41,242 bases of DNA from contig NZ_JBFIII010000010.1 of assembly GCF_041601295.1 (NCBI RefSeq), positions 1-41,242 on the forward strand, given 5' to 3'. The position numbers and the translations under genes are program-made. Below the pieces are notes generated by a model. The model ran no database searches, was not told the DNA's origin, and was given only the letters and a program-made list of their open reading frames with translations. Positions 6,979 to 14,375 of this stretch are shown in pieces; position 1 is the first letter of the stretch; every line of letters begins with the position of its first letter. Origin of the DNA: Immundisolibacter sp. (GTDB taxonomy: Bacteria; Pseudomonadota; Gammaproteobacteria; Immundisolibacterales; Immundisolibacteraceae).

Positions 6979-7886
6979 TGGCGACGACGGCCCGGCGCCT
7001 GCTGCGACCTGTTCGCCGCCTGTGGCGGCGCAGCCTGTTTCGGGTACTGCACCGTCTGGCACGGACGCTGGCAATGCGCCCCCATGCAACGCGCGCCGTC
7101 GGGCGATTTTTTGGCACCCTCAACTACGCCCTGCGCCCTGGTGATCGACGACGCGATCTGGCCAATCTGCGCCGGGGCCTACCGACGCGGCCGCAAACGG
7201 AACTGCCCGCCATTGCGCGCGAGTCGCTGTGCGACGCCAGCGTCGGGGCACTCGAATTCCTGCAGCTGGTGGATGGCGCGATCGACGCCGGGCAGTTCCT
7301 GGGACCGGTCGCGGCACATGGCCGCGAGCATCTGGATCAGGCGCTGGCCGGCGGGCGTGGCGTATTGGCCGTGGGCCTGCACCTGGGGCACTTCGCCAAG
7401 GTACCCCTGTGGCTGGCACAGGCCGGTTACCCGGCCACCATCGTCATCCGCGAGGCACGCCAGGTGCCGCCCGGTTTTTATATTGCGGCGCTGGAGCGCC
7501 TGGGCATCGAGGCAATTCGCATCGAACACGACCAGGCCGCCGCGCCGCGCGTGCTGGACGCGCTGCGCCGCGGCCGGGTGGTGATGATTTACCTGGATCA
7601 GGGCGTCAAGAACGACGGTGGTATCGAGATCGAGTTCCTCGGCAAACGGGTGCCGATGCCAGCCGGCCCGTTCGTGCTCGCGCGCCGGGCACGAGCCCCG
7701 ATCCTGCCGATCTTCCTGCATCCGGCCGAGCACGACGTGGTCATCCATCCGGCGTTGCCCGCTCCGGCGGCGGCCCTGCGCGAGGACGACCCGACCCTAC
7801 AAACGCTGTACCGGTTGGCCGAGGCGGAAATCCGTGCTCATCCCGCTTACTGGCAATGGCGTTACCGGCGCTGGGGACGCGACTAA
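6978..7886 (+). CDS. LpxL/HtrB-like lysophospholipid acyltransferase family protein
   Basis: A 302-aa member of the bacterial lipid A acyltransferase superfamily, which transfers acyl chains to lipid A precursors or related lipids at the inner membrane. Family landmarks include VGLHLGH (His about 135), VVMIYLDQG, GKRVPMPAGPFVLARRA and a C-terminal YWQWRYRRW. The usual H(x4)(D/E) catalytic dyad is not intact: from His135 the sequence is HLGHFA, with Ala where Glu or Asp is expected. The enzyme may use another residue, have altered chemistry or be inactive. It is the last gene of the GT39-ABC-acyltransferase set and is coupled to the ABC gene by TGATG. Its TAA abuts the stop of the converging SDR gene with no gap. 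Confidence 0.83.
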   Translation: MATTARRLLRPVRRLWRRSLFRVLHRLARTLAMRPHATRAVGRFFGTLNYALRPGDRRRDLANLRRGLPTRPQTELPAIARESLCDASVGALEFLQLVDGAIDAGQFLGPVAAHGREHLDQALAGGRGVLAVGLHLGHFAKVPLWLAQAGYPATIVIREARQVPPGFYIAALERLGIEAIRIEHDQAAAPRVLDALRRGRVVMIYLDQGVKNDGGIEIEFLGKRVPMPAGPFVLARRARAPILPIFLHPAEHDVVIHPALPAPAAALREDDPTLQTLYRLAEAEIRAHPAYWQWRYRRWGRD

Positions 7887-8678
7887 TCAGAACGGGCTGC
7901 GCACGATGCCGCCATCCGCCCGCAGCGCGGCGCCGGTGGTGGCACTGGCCAGCGGGCTGACAATGTAGGTCACCATGGCCGCAATCTCGGCCGGTTCTGC
8001 GAATCGCCGGATGAGCGAACTGGGCCGGGCGCGGTTGAAGAACTCGCGTTCGATATCCGCCACCGGCTGGCCCGCTTCCGCGGCCACTTTGTCCAGAAAC
8101 TCGACCACGCCACGTGAGCGGGTCGGTCCCGGCAGCACACTGTTGACGGTGATGCCGGTGCCGGCCAGCGACTCGGCCAGGCCTCGCGAAACGGCCAGCT
8201 GGGCGGTCTTGGTCATGCCGTAGTGCACCATCTCGGCCGGGATGTTGATGGCGCTTTCGCTGGAAATGAACACGATCCGCCCCCAGTCGCGCTCGCGCAT
8301 GGCCGGCAGATAGGCTCTCGCCAGGCGCACCCCAGCCATCACGTTGATCTCGAAAAAACGCTGCCAGTCTGCGTCCGGAATGTCCACGAAGGGCTTGGTT
8401 TCGAAAATGCCGAGACTGTTGACCAGGATTTCCACGTCCGGGTAGGCCGCCGCCAATGCTTCGCAGACCGCCGCGTCGCCCAGATCGCCGGCAAAGCCCA
8501 GCCCGGGCACGCCCGTGTCGGCACGCAGACTGCCGAGCGCCTCGTCCACGCCCGCCTGGGTACGGCCGGTGATGATGACGCGCGCCCCCTCGCGCGCCAG
8601 GCTGGCGGCGATCGCATAACCGATGCCGGCGGTGCTGCCGGTGATCAGCGCCAGTTTGCCGGTGAGCTGTAAATCCAT
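7887..8678 (-). CDS. SDR family NAD(P)-dependent oxidoreductase
   Basis: A classical short-chain dehydrogenase/reductase of 263 aa. The cofactor loop TGSTAGIG is near the N-terminus, LVNSLGIF corresponds to the NNAG region, and the catalytic Ser (ISSESA) and YGMTK (Tyr-x3-Lys) are present. RTQAG after the second strand would favour NADP, though this is only suggestive. It lies 27 bp downstream of the flavin monooxygenase on the same strand, so the two probably form an operon. A plausible division of labour is oxidation of a secondary alcohol to a ketone by this enzyme, then oxygen insertion by the monooxygenase. The substrate cannot be read from sequence. Confidence 0.9.
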   Translation of the reverse strand: MDLQLTGKLALITGSTAGIGYAIAASLAREGARVIITGRTQAGVDEALGSLRADTGVPGLGFAGDLGDAAVCEALAAAYPDVEILVNSLGIFETKPFVDIPDADWQRFFEINVMAGVRLARAYLPAMRERDWGRIVFISSESAINIPAEMVHYGMTKTAQLAVSRGLAESLAGTGITVNSVLPGPTRSRGVVEFLDKVAAEAGQPVADIEREFFNRARPSSLIRRFAEPAEIAAMVTYIVSPLASATTGAALRADGGIVRSPF

Positions 8679-8705
8679 TGTGTTCTCGTGTTGCGTGGTC
8701 TGTCG

Positions 8706-10352
8706 TCAGGCGGCGACTGGCTGACGGCTGAGTTCAAACCCTTCGTAGCCGTTCGCCGCCACCTGCTGGCAATGCTGGCGGTACGGCCCCACGCCGCCCA
8801 GGTACGGCGTGAACACGCGCGGCTTACCGGGCACGTTGGCGCCTACGTACCAGGAGTCTGTCTGCGGCAGCAGCGTGCTGTTGGCTACATCGGCCACGTG
8901 CGCCACCCATCCGGCCTGCGCCTGCGGGTTGGCTTCGATACACGCGAGGTCGTGTTCACGCAGGTACGCCAAGCACCCGGCGATCCACTCCACGTGCTGC
9001 TCGATCGACACCACCATGTTCGAGAACACCGACGGGCTCTGGGGGCCGGTGATCAGGAACATGTTCGGAAAGCCGGCGCTGGCCAGGCCCAGGTAGGTCT
9101 GCGGCCCACCGGCCCAGGCCTGTTTCAGGGCCAGGCCGTCCCGGCCGCGGATGTCGATGCTGTTCAACGCGCCGGTCATGGCGTCGAAGCCGGTAGCGAA
9201 GATCAGCACATCCAACGGATATTCCGCTGCGCTGGTGCGCAGGCCATGCTCGGTGATCTGCTCGATCGGCGTGGCACGCAGGTCCACCAGGGTCACGTTG
9301 TCGCGGTTGTAGGTCTCGTAGTATTCGGTGTCCAGGCACAGGCGCTTGGTGCCCAGCGGATGGGTGGTCGGGCACAGCATTGCCGAGACCTTCGGATCTT
9401 TTACCGTGGCGCGGATTTTCTCCCGCACGAAGTCCGCCACCAGTGTGTTGGCCTCGGCATCGGCGATCACATCCGGTGCGGCCGCCAGCAGGCTCATTGC
9501 ACCGCCTTGTGCCCACAGCGTCTCAAGTGTCTGACGCAGCTCGTCAGGCGGTATGTCGCGGGTGCGCCGTGGTGCCGCTGGCATGGCGACCGGTACCCCG
9601 AACAGCGATTCCCGGCTCAGCCGACGGCGGCTTGGGTACTGCGCCTTGATGCGCTGCTGATCGGATTGCGGCAAGGGGCCATTGCGCGCGGGCACGCTGA
9701 AATTCGCGGTCCGTTGGAATACGGTCAGATGGGCGGCCTGCCTGGCGACCTGCGGAATCACCTGGATGGCCGTCGAGCCGGTACCGACCACGCCCACGCG
9801 CTTACCGGTCAGGTCCACGTCCTGCTTGGGCCAGGCGGCGGTCAGGTACCAGTCGCCGGCAAACTGATCCACACCCGGAAAGTCCGGTCGCTTGGGCAGC
9901 GACAGGCAGCCGGTGGCCATCACGCAATAGCGCGCCGTAACGCGCTGGCCGCGGTCGGTTTCGACTTGCCACAGACCGGCCTGCTCTTCGAAGTGCGCCG
10001 CCGTGACGCGGGTCTCCAGGTGGATGTCCCGGCGCAGGTCGAAGCGATCTGCCACATGGTTCAGATAGGCCAGGATTTCCGGTTGGCGCGGGTAGCGCTC
10101 GCTCCATTGCCATTCCTGCTCCAGTTCGGGCGAGAAGGAATACGAGTAGTCCACGCTCTCGATGTCGCAGCGGGCGCCCGGGTAGCGGTTCCAGTACCAG
10201 GTGCCACCGACGCCGGTGCCGGCTTCGAATACGCGCGCCGAAAAGCCGGCCTCGCGCAGTTTGTGCAGCATGTACAAGCCGGCGAAACCGGCGCCGACGA
10301 TCACTGCGTCGAAATCGGTTGCCGGTTGCGGTGGACTACGCGAGTCGTTCAT
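8706..10352 (-). CDS. flavin-containing monooxygenase, Baeyer-Villiger type
   Basis: A 548-aa FAD- and NADPH-dependent monooxygenase of the cyclohexanone/phenylacetone monooxygenase type, which inserts oxygen next to a ketone to give an ester or lactone. Visible parts are the FAD fold VGAGFAGLYMLHKLR, VGGTWYWNRYPGARCD, the NADPH fold VGTGSTAIQ, and a late ATGFD segment. The diagnostic motif FxGxxxHxxxW(P/D) reads FAGDWYLTAAWP, so its conserved His is replaced by Leu. A strong AGGAG site precedes the ATG at 10352. The pair with the downstream SDR suggests breakdown of alicyclic, steroid-like or terpenoid compounds. The fold assignment is firm; the reaction is inferred. Confidence 0.9.
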   Translation of the reverse strand: MNDSRSPPQPATDFDAVIVGAGFAGLYMLHKLREAGFSARVFEAGTGVGGTWYWNRYPGARCDIESVDYSYSFSPELEQEWQWSERYPRQPEILAYLNHVADRFDLRRDIHLETRVTAAHFEEQAGLWQVETDRGQRVTARYCVMATGCLSLPKRPDFPGVDQFAGDWYLTAAWPKQDVDLTGKRVGVVGTGSTAIQVIPQVARQAAHLTVFQRTANFSVPARNGPLPQSDQQRIKAQYPSRRRLSRESLFGVPVAMPAAPRRTRDIPPDELRQTLETLWAQGGAMSLLAAAPDVIADAEANTLVADFVREKIRATVKDPKVSAMLCPTTHPLGTKRLCLDTEYYETYNRDNVTLVDLRATPIEQITEHGLRTSAAEYPLDVLIFATGFDAMTGALNSIDIRGRDGLALKQAWAGGPQTYLGLASAGFPNMFLITGPQSPSVFSNMVVSIEQHVEWIAGCLAYLREHDLACIEANPQAQAGWVAHVADVANSTLLPQTDSWYVGANVPGKPRVFTPYLGGVGPYRQHCQQVAANGYEGFELSRQPVAA

Positions 10353-10487
10353 TGTTGGCTCCTGTTGCTGCCCTGCTTGTGCTTTGCGCCGGTCGATTCA
10401 GCCGCCGTTGATCGAAACATACACTGTCAGGCGGAGGTTTAGAACGACCCGCGCCCGAGCTGGCACCGCGCCGGCTATTGCGCCCGG

Positions 10488-11822
10488 TTACTTGCCCAGA
10501 CAGAAGCTGCTGAAGATACGCCCCAGCAAGTCGTCGCTACTGACCGTACCGGTGATTTCCCCAAGCGCCTGCTGCGCCAGGCGCAGCTCCTCGGCCGCCA
10601 GCTCCGACCCGGCGCCAGTTGCCAGCAGCGTGGCACTGCGCGTGGTGGCCTCGGTTGCCTGGCGCAGTGCCTCGACGTGCCGGCGCCGCGCGCTGAACTG
10701 TCCCTCCGCGCCTGCGAAACCGGCCGCGGCGCAAATTCTCGACCGAAGCAGATCCAGTCCGGCGCCGGTGCGGGCCGACAGATAGATGTCGGTCCAGACG
10801 CCCACCACCGAGCGTGGTAGGTCATGGCTTATGTCGATCTTGTTGATGACCCGCGTCACCGCCGCCGCCTGGGCCAGCAAGTCCGGGGGAGGCTGTTCCG
10901 GCGCGCCGGCCTGCGTGACGAACAACAGGTGGTCGGCGCGGGCGATCTCCAGGCGCGCGCGGCGAACGCCTTCCTGCTCGATCGGATCCTGACTGTCGCG
11001 CAGGCCGGCGGTGTCAACCAGGTGCAGTGGCAGGCCGTCGATGGCCAGATACTCGCGCAGGACATCGCGCGTGGTACCGGCAATGGCGGTAACGATGGCG
11101 GCCTCGCGCTGCACCAGCGCATTGAGCAGGCTCGACTTGCCCACATTGGGGGAGCCGGCGAGTACCACCGTTACGCCATCGCGCAGTAAGCGGCCCTCGC
11201 CGGCGCGCTCGACCAGGGCGCCCAGGTCATCGGCCAGGGCCGCGGCCGCGGCGACCAGGCGGCCGTCAGCCAGCAGGTCGAGTTCCTCGTCAGGAAAATC
11301 GAGGCCAGCCTCGATCTGCACGCGCAGCTGAATCAAGCGCTCGGACAGCGCCGCAACTTCCCGCGACAAGGCGCCGTCAAGGCTGCGCAGCGCCGCCCGG
11401 GCGCCAGCCGTACTGGCCGCGTCGATGAGGTCGGCAACCGCTTCGGCCTGGGCCAGGTCGAGCTTGTCGTTCAGGAACGCGCGCTGGCTGAATTCGCCCG
11501 GCCCAGCCTGACGAGCGCCTAGCGCCAGCACGCGGGCGAGCAGCATGTCCATCACCACCGGCCCGCCATGGCCGTGCAGCTCGACCACGTCCTCGCCCGT
11601 GAACGAGCGTGGCGCGGGGAAATACAGACATAGACCCCGGTCGATGGCCTGAGCGTCGGCATCGTGGAAGCTCGCCAGCTGCGCCTGCCGCGGCGGTGGC
11701 AAACTGCCGGTCAGAGCCTGACAAATCGCGGCCGCCGCGGGCCCGGAGATACGCACCATACCGACCCCGCCCCGTCCCGGGGGCGTGGCGATAGCGGCGA
11801 TGGTATCCGTGGCTGCGCTCAG
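10488..11822 (-). CDS. mnmE: tRNA modification GTPase MnmE (CTG start proposed)
   Basis: MnmE (TrmE) works with MnmG to install the 5-carboxymethylaminomethyl group on wobble uridine. Starting at CTG 11822 the protein is 444 aa and begins MSAATDTIAAIATPPGRGGV, matching the family N-terminus. The G domain has Walker A GSPNVGKSS, DTAGLRDS and NKID, and the C-terminus is FCLGK, the conserved C(I/L/V)GK end with its functional Cys. The only canonical upstream start, GTG 11861, would add 13 unrelated residues and lacks a ribosome site. CTG has AAGG seven bases upstream and overlaps the yidC stop as CTGA. mnmG and rsmG, common partners, are not next door. Confidence 0.95.
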   Translation of the reverse strand: MSAATDTIAAIATPPGRGGVGMVRISGPAAAAICQALTGSLPPPRQAQLASFHDADAQAIDRGLCLYFPAPRSFTGEDVVELHGHGGPVVMDMLLARVLALGARQAGPGEFSQRAFLNDKLDLAQAEAVADLIDAASTAGARAALRSLDGALSREVAALSERLIQLRVQIEAGLDFPDEELDLLADGRLVAAAAALADDLGALVERAGEGRLLRDGVTVVLAGSPNVGKSSLLNALVQREAAIVTAIAGTTRDVLREYLAIDGLPLHLVDTAGLRDSQDPIEQEGVRRARLEIARADHLLFVTQAGAPEQPPPDLLAQAAAVTRVINKIDISHDLPRSVVGVWTDIYLSARTGAGLDLLRSRICAAAGFAGAEGQFSARRRHVEALRQATEATTRSATLLATGAGSELAAEELRLAQQALGEITGTVSSDDLLGRIFSSFCLGK

Positions 11823-13459
11823 GCCGTGGCCTTGCGATCCAGCTGATGATTGATGAACCACTGCTGGGTAATCGACAGCACATTGTTGACGAACCAGTAC
11901 AGCACCAGCCCGGCCGGGAACAACGCAAAGAACACTGTGAACACAAGCGGCATGGACAACATGATGCGCCGCTGCATCGGTTCCATGCCGATCATGGGCG
12001 TCATGCGCTGCTGCAGAAACATCGACACGCCCATCAGGACCGGTAGCACGTAATAGGGATCGGCGCTGGCCAGGTCATGAATCCATAGCATGAAAGGCGC
12101 GTGGCGCAACTCAACGCTCTCCAGTAACACCCAGTACAGGGCTATGAACACCGGAATCTGCACCAGGATCGGCAAGCAGCCGCCCAGCGGGTTGATCTTC
12201 TCGCTGCGATACAGCTCCATCATCTTTTCGTTAAGTGTTTTCTTGTCTTCCTTGTAGCGCTCGCGCAGGGCCATGATCTTGGGCTGGACCTTGCGCATGT
12301 GCGCCATTGACCGATAACTGGCCGCCGACAGCTGATAGAAGGCGAGCTTGATCAGCAAGGTCACCAGAATGATGGCAAAACCCCAGTTACCGACAACGCC
12401 GTTAATGGTGCTCAGAAGCCAGAACACCGGCTGGGCGAGCACCGTCAGCATCCCGTAGTCGACGGTCAGGGCCAGGCCCGGGGCGACATCCTCCAAACGG
12501 TCTTGGTCCTTAGGGCCGGCGTAGATTCGGGTCTCCCAACTCTCCGTTTGCCCGGGGGCGACGCTCAGCGGCTGCGCCAGGCAGCCGATCAAGTATTTTT
12601 CCTCAACCAACGCGCGGGTATAGCAGTTGCTGGCTTCGTCCTTGGGCAGCAATACGGCCGCGATGAAGTAATGTTCGCTCAGGCCAACCCAGCCGTCGCC
12701 CAGGGTGGTTGCCAGAGGCGACTTGAGCATTTCGTCATAGCTCAGCTTGTGGTACTTGCTGGCCGCGCTGTAGTAAACCGCCCCCTGAAATGAAGCGGGC
12801 ATGAACATATTGCCTTTCGCGTCCGCGCCTTTTTTTCGCAACAACTGCGCATAGGGCTGGGCCTGCCACGGCCCGGCTCCGGTATTGCGCACCTCGTATC
12901 GCAGGCCGATGTCGTAACTGCCGCGTCGAAACTGGTAAACCTTGCGCACCTCTATGCCATGGGCGGTGTCGGTCCACACCAAAGGCACTTCCAGCTGATC
13001 GACACCATCCTGCAGCCGGTACTCGCTCGCCAGCGAGACGAAGTTCGCCTGATGGTCCGGCGCCCGGGCAGGGTCTGACGCCAACCAGCCGCTTTGCGGA
13101 TAAAACAGCCGTGGCGCGGCTGCATTGAGCATGGGATAAGCCGCTGCCAGACGATCGCGGCTGACCCGATAGCGAGTGAGATCCAGGGCTTGGATGTCAC
13201 CGCCAGCGGTATCGATCTGCAACTGCATGACATCTGTCGCAACGGCGATACGCTGGCCGCGAGGCGATGGCTCGGTCGGCGCCAGTGCCGAGGCCGCTGC
13301 CTTGCTGGGCGCTGGCGCGGTGCCGATCGCCTTGGGCAACGTGCTTTGTTCGACCGCCTGCGGCACAACCGGACGCGGCCGTTGCACCTGCCAGGCCTGA
13401 TAAATGAAAAACGTGATGACCAACAAAACAGTCACCAGCATCAGCCGGATGGTTTCCAT
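11819..13459 (-). CDS. yidC: membrane protein insertase YidC
   Basis: YidC inserts and folds inner-membrane proteins alone or with SecYEG. The 546-aa product begins METIRLMLVTVLLVITFFIY, the usual first membrane helix; an upstream start at 13528 would add 23 residues that do not fit the family. A large periplasmic domain follows (about residues 60-330). The C-terminal 60KD_IMP core contains YQLSAASYRSMAHMRKVQPK, then LGGCLPILVQIPVFIALYWV and VNNVLSITQQWFIN. It lies 34 bp after yidD in the rpmH-rnpA-yidD-yidC-mnmE cluster, and its TGA overlaps the proposed CTG start of mnmE. Confidence 0.97.
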   Translation of the reverse strand: METIRLMLVTVLLVITFFIYQAWQVQRPRPVVPQAVEQSTLPKAIGTAPAPSKAAASALAPTEPSPRGQRIAVATDVMQLQIDTAGGDIQALDLTRYRVSRDRLAAAYPMLNAAAPRLFYPQSGWLASDPARAPDHQANFVSLASEYRLQDGVDQLEVPLVWTDTAHGIEVRKVYQFRRGSYDIGLRYEVRNTGAGPWQAQPYAQLLRKKGADAKGNMFMPASFQGAVYYSAASKYHKLSYDEMLKSPLATTLGDGWVGLSEHYFIAAVLLPKDEASNCYTRALVEEKYLIGCLAQPLSVAPGQTESWETRIYAGPKDQDRLEDVAPGLALTVDYGMLTVLAQPVFWLLSTINGVVGNWGFAIILVTLLIKLAFYQLSAASYRSMAHMRKVQPKIMALRERYKEDKKTLNEKMMELYRSEKINPLGGCLPILVQIPVFIALYWVLLESVELRHAPFMLWIHDLASADPYYVLPVLMGVSMFLQQRMTPMIGMEPMQRRIMLSMPLVFTVFFALFPAGLVLYWFVNNVLSITQQWFINHQLDRKATA

Positions 13460-13493
13460 GTTAATTCCGGTTAAATCGACGGCTCGAGGGCAC

Positions 13494-13715
13494 TTACGAC
13501 CATTGCTCGGGCACCGGGTCGATGCCACCGGCGCACCATGGGTGGCAGCGCAGCAGGCGCCTCAAGGCAAGCCAGCTCCCGCGCCAAGCCCCAAAGCGCC
13601 GCACGGCGACAGCGGCGTAATTTGAACAGCTGGGCTGAAAGCGGCAGTGTTGCCCGACAAACGGGCTAAGCAGGATTCTATAGCCGCGCAGCAGGATCAG
13701 CAGAACGCGACTCAT
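13494..13715 (-). CDS. yidD: membrane protein insertion efficiency factor YidD
   Basis: A 73-aa YidD family protein, thought to assist YidC-dependent insertion at the inner membrane. The family core is present: LLRGYRILLSPFVGQHCRFQPSCS (read as two adjoining blocks), then an Ala-rich helix, and CHPWCAGGIDPVP near the end, with its conserved Cys residues. The ATG at 13713-13715 overlaps the rnpA stop as ATGA, which is why this start is chosen over one five codons upstream. It lies between rnpA and yidC as in most bacteria. Confidence 0.95.
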   Translation of the reverse strand: MSRVLLILLRGYRILLSPFVGQHCRFQPSCSNYAAVAVRRFGAWRGSWLALRRLLRCHPWCAGGIDPVPEQWS

Positions 13716-14068
13716 GGCGCTGCTCCACACAGACGCTCCATGGCCGCCTCGACTTGCGCGAACGTAACGACCTGGCCACGCACCTGAAGGATGATGTCGC
13801 CGACCGGCAGGCGCTGCTGCCGCCGCCGAAAGGATTCACGCGCCCAACGCTTGATGGTATTGCGCCGCACGGCCAGCTTTACGCAGCGCTTTGGGACCAC
13901 CACGCCCAGACGGGGTTGGCCGAAGTCATTACTCAGCGTAATCAACTCTAGGCTATCCAAACGCAGGCGCCGACCGCGCCTGAATATGTTCTTGAACTGG
14001 CCGGCTGTGAGCAGTCGCTGCTGGCGTGTGAACCGCTGCCCGGAAACCGCCGGCTCAGGCAGGTTCAG
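13712..14068 (-). CDS. rnpA: ribonuclease P protein component (CTG start proposed)
   Basis: RnpA is the protein cofactor of RNase P, which matures tRNA 5' ends. The RNR signature reads AVRRNTIKRWARESFR, and the conserved N-terminal QRLLTAGQFKNIFRRG is present. The first canonical start in frame, TTG 13960, lies inside the protein and would delete that region. Between rpmH and this point there is no ATG, GTG or TTG in frame. CTG occurs at 14066-14068, overlapping the rpmH stop as CTGA, and again at 14060-14062. Either gives 116-118 aa, the normal family size. Coupling to rpmH translation would explain initiation without a clear ribosome site. A sequence error is the main alternative. Confidence 0.93.
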   Translation of the reverse strand: MNLPEPAVSGQRFTRQQRLLTAGQFKNIFRRGRRLRLDSLELITLSNDFGQPRLGVVVPKRCVKLAVRRNTIKRWARESFRRRQQRLPVGDIILQVRGQVVTFAQVEAAMERLCGAAP

Positions 14069-14202
14069 ACGCTGCTGATGCGGTGGCGGCCTTTGGCGCG
14101 GCGGGCATTGATCACTCTGCGACCACCGACGCTACGCATGCGGACGCGAAAACCGTGCGTTCGCGCGCGGTGCAGGTTACTTGGCTGGTAGGTCCGCTTC
14201 AT
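14065..14202 (-). CDS. rpmH: 50S ribosomal protein L34
   Basis: A 45-aa basic protein beginning MKRTYQPSNLHRARTHGF and ending RRAKGRHRISSV, which is ribosomal protein L34 throughout. It is a component of the large subunit near 23S rRNA. The ATG is at 14200-14202, and a good sigma-70-type promoter lies upstream at 14244-14272. It is the first gene of the rpmH-rnpA-yidD-yidC-mnmE cluster, divergent from dnaA. Compared with E. coli L34, Asn-Leu-His replaces the usual Val/Lys-Leu-Lys/Arg around residues 9-11, which is ordinary variation. Confidence 0.97.
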   Translation of the reverse strand: MKRTYQPSNLHRARTHGFRVRMRSVGGRRVINARRAKGRHRISSV

Positions 14203-14243
14203 GGCCGCAACTTCCGGATGTGACAGGGGAAAAATGGCGCGAG

Positions 14244-14272
14244 AGCTTACCGAGAGCGAGCCTCGCAGTCAA
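14244..14272 (-). promoter_or_regulatory. sigma-70-type promoter of the rpmH operon
   Basis: On the minus strand, -35 TTGACT (complement of 14267-14272) and -10 TAAGCT (complement of 14244-14249) are separated by exactly 17 bp. Transcription would begin near 14237, about 35 nt before the rpmH ATG. The match to the sigma-70 consensus is 5 of 6 and 4 of 6, and rpmH is highly expressed in bacteria, so this is likely the main promoter of the cluster. Confidence 0.68.
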
Positions 14273-14284
14273 CCGGGTTTTTAG

Positions 14285-14293
14285 TTGTCCACA
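14285..14293 (+). promoter_or_regulatory. DnaA box upstream of dnaA
   Basis: TTGTCCACA differs from the DnaA-box consensus TTATCCACA at one position, a substitution commonly tolerated by DnaA. It lies 83 bp before the dnaA start and about 13 bp behind the -35 of the divergent rpmH promoter. Autoregulation of dnaA, or a contribution to an rpmH-dnaA origin sub-region, is plausible. It is a single site; no cluster of further good boxes was seen in this gap. Confidence 0.6.
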
Positions 14294-14375
14294 CTCGTTA
14301 GCGGCTCCAGCTAGGGGGTAAACTTACCGGCCGCTCCGGCTTTCGGAACCGGGCCGGCAGCCGTCGAGGGCGCCC

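Noticed and set aside
8688..10442. A 584-codon open frame on the plus strand
   Set aside because: It is antisense to the flavin monooxygenase, has no recognisable domain, and arises from the high GC content.
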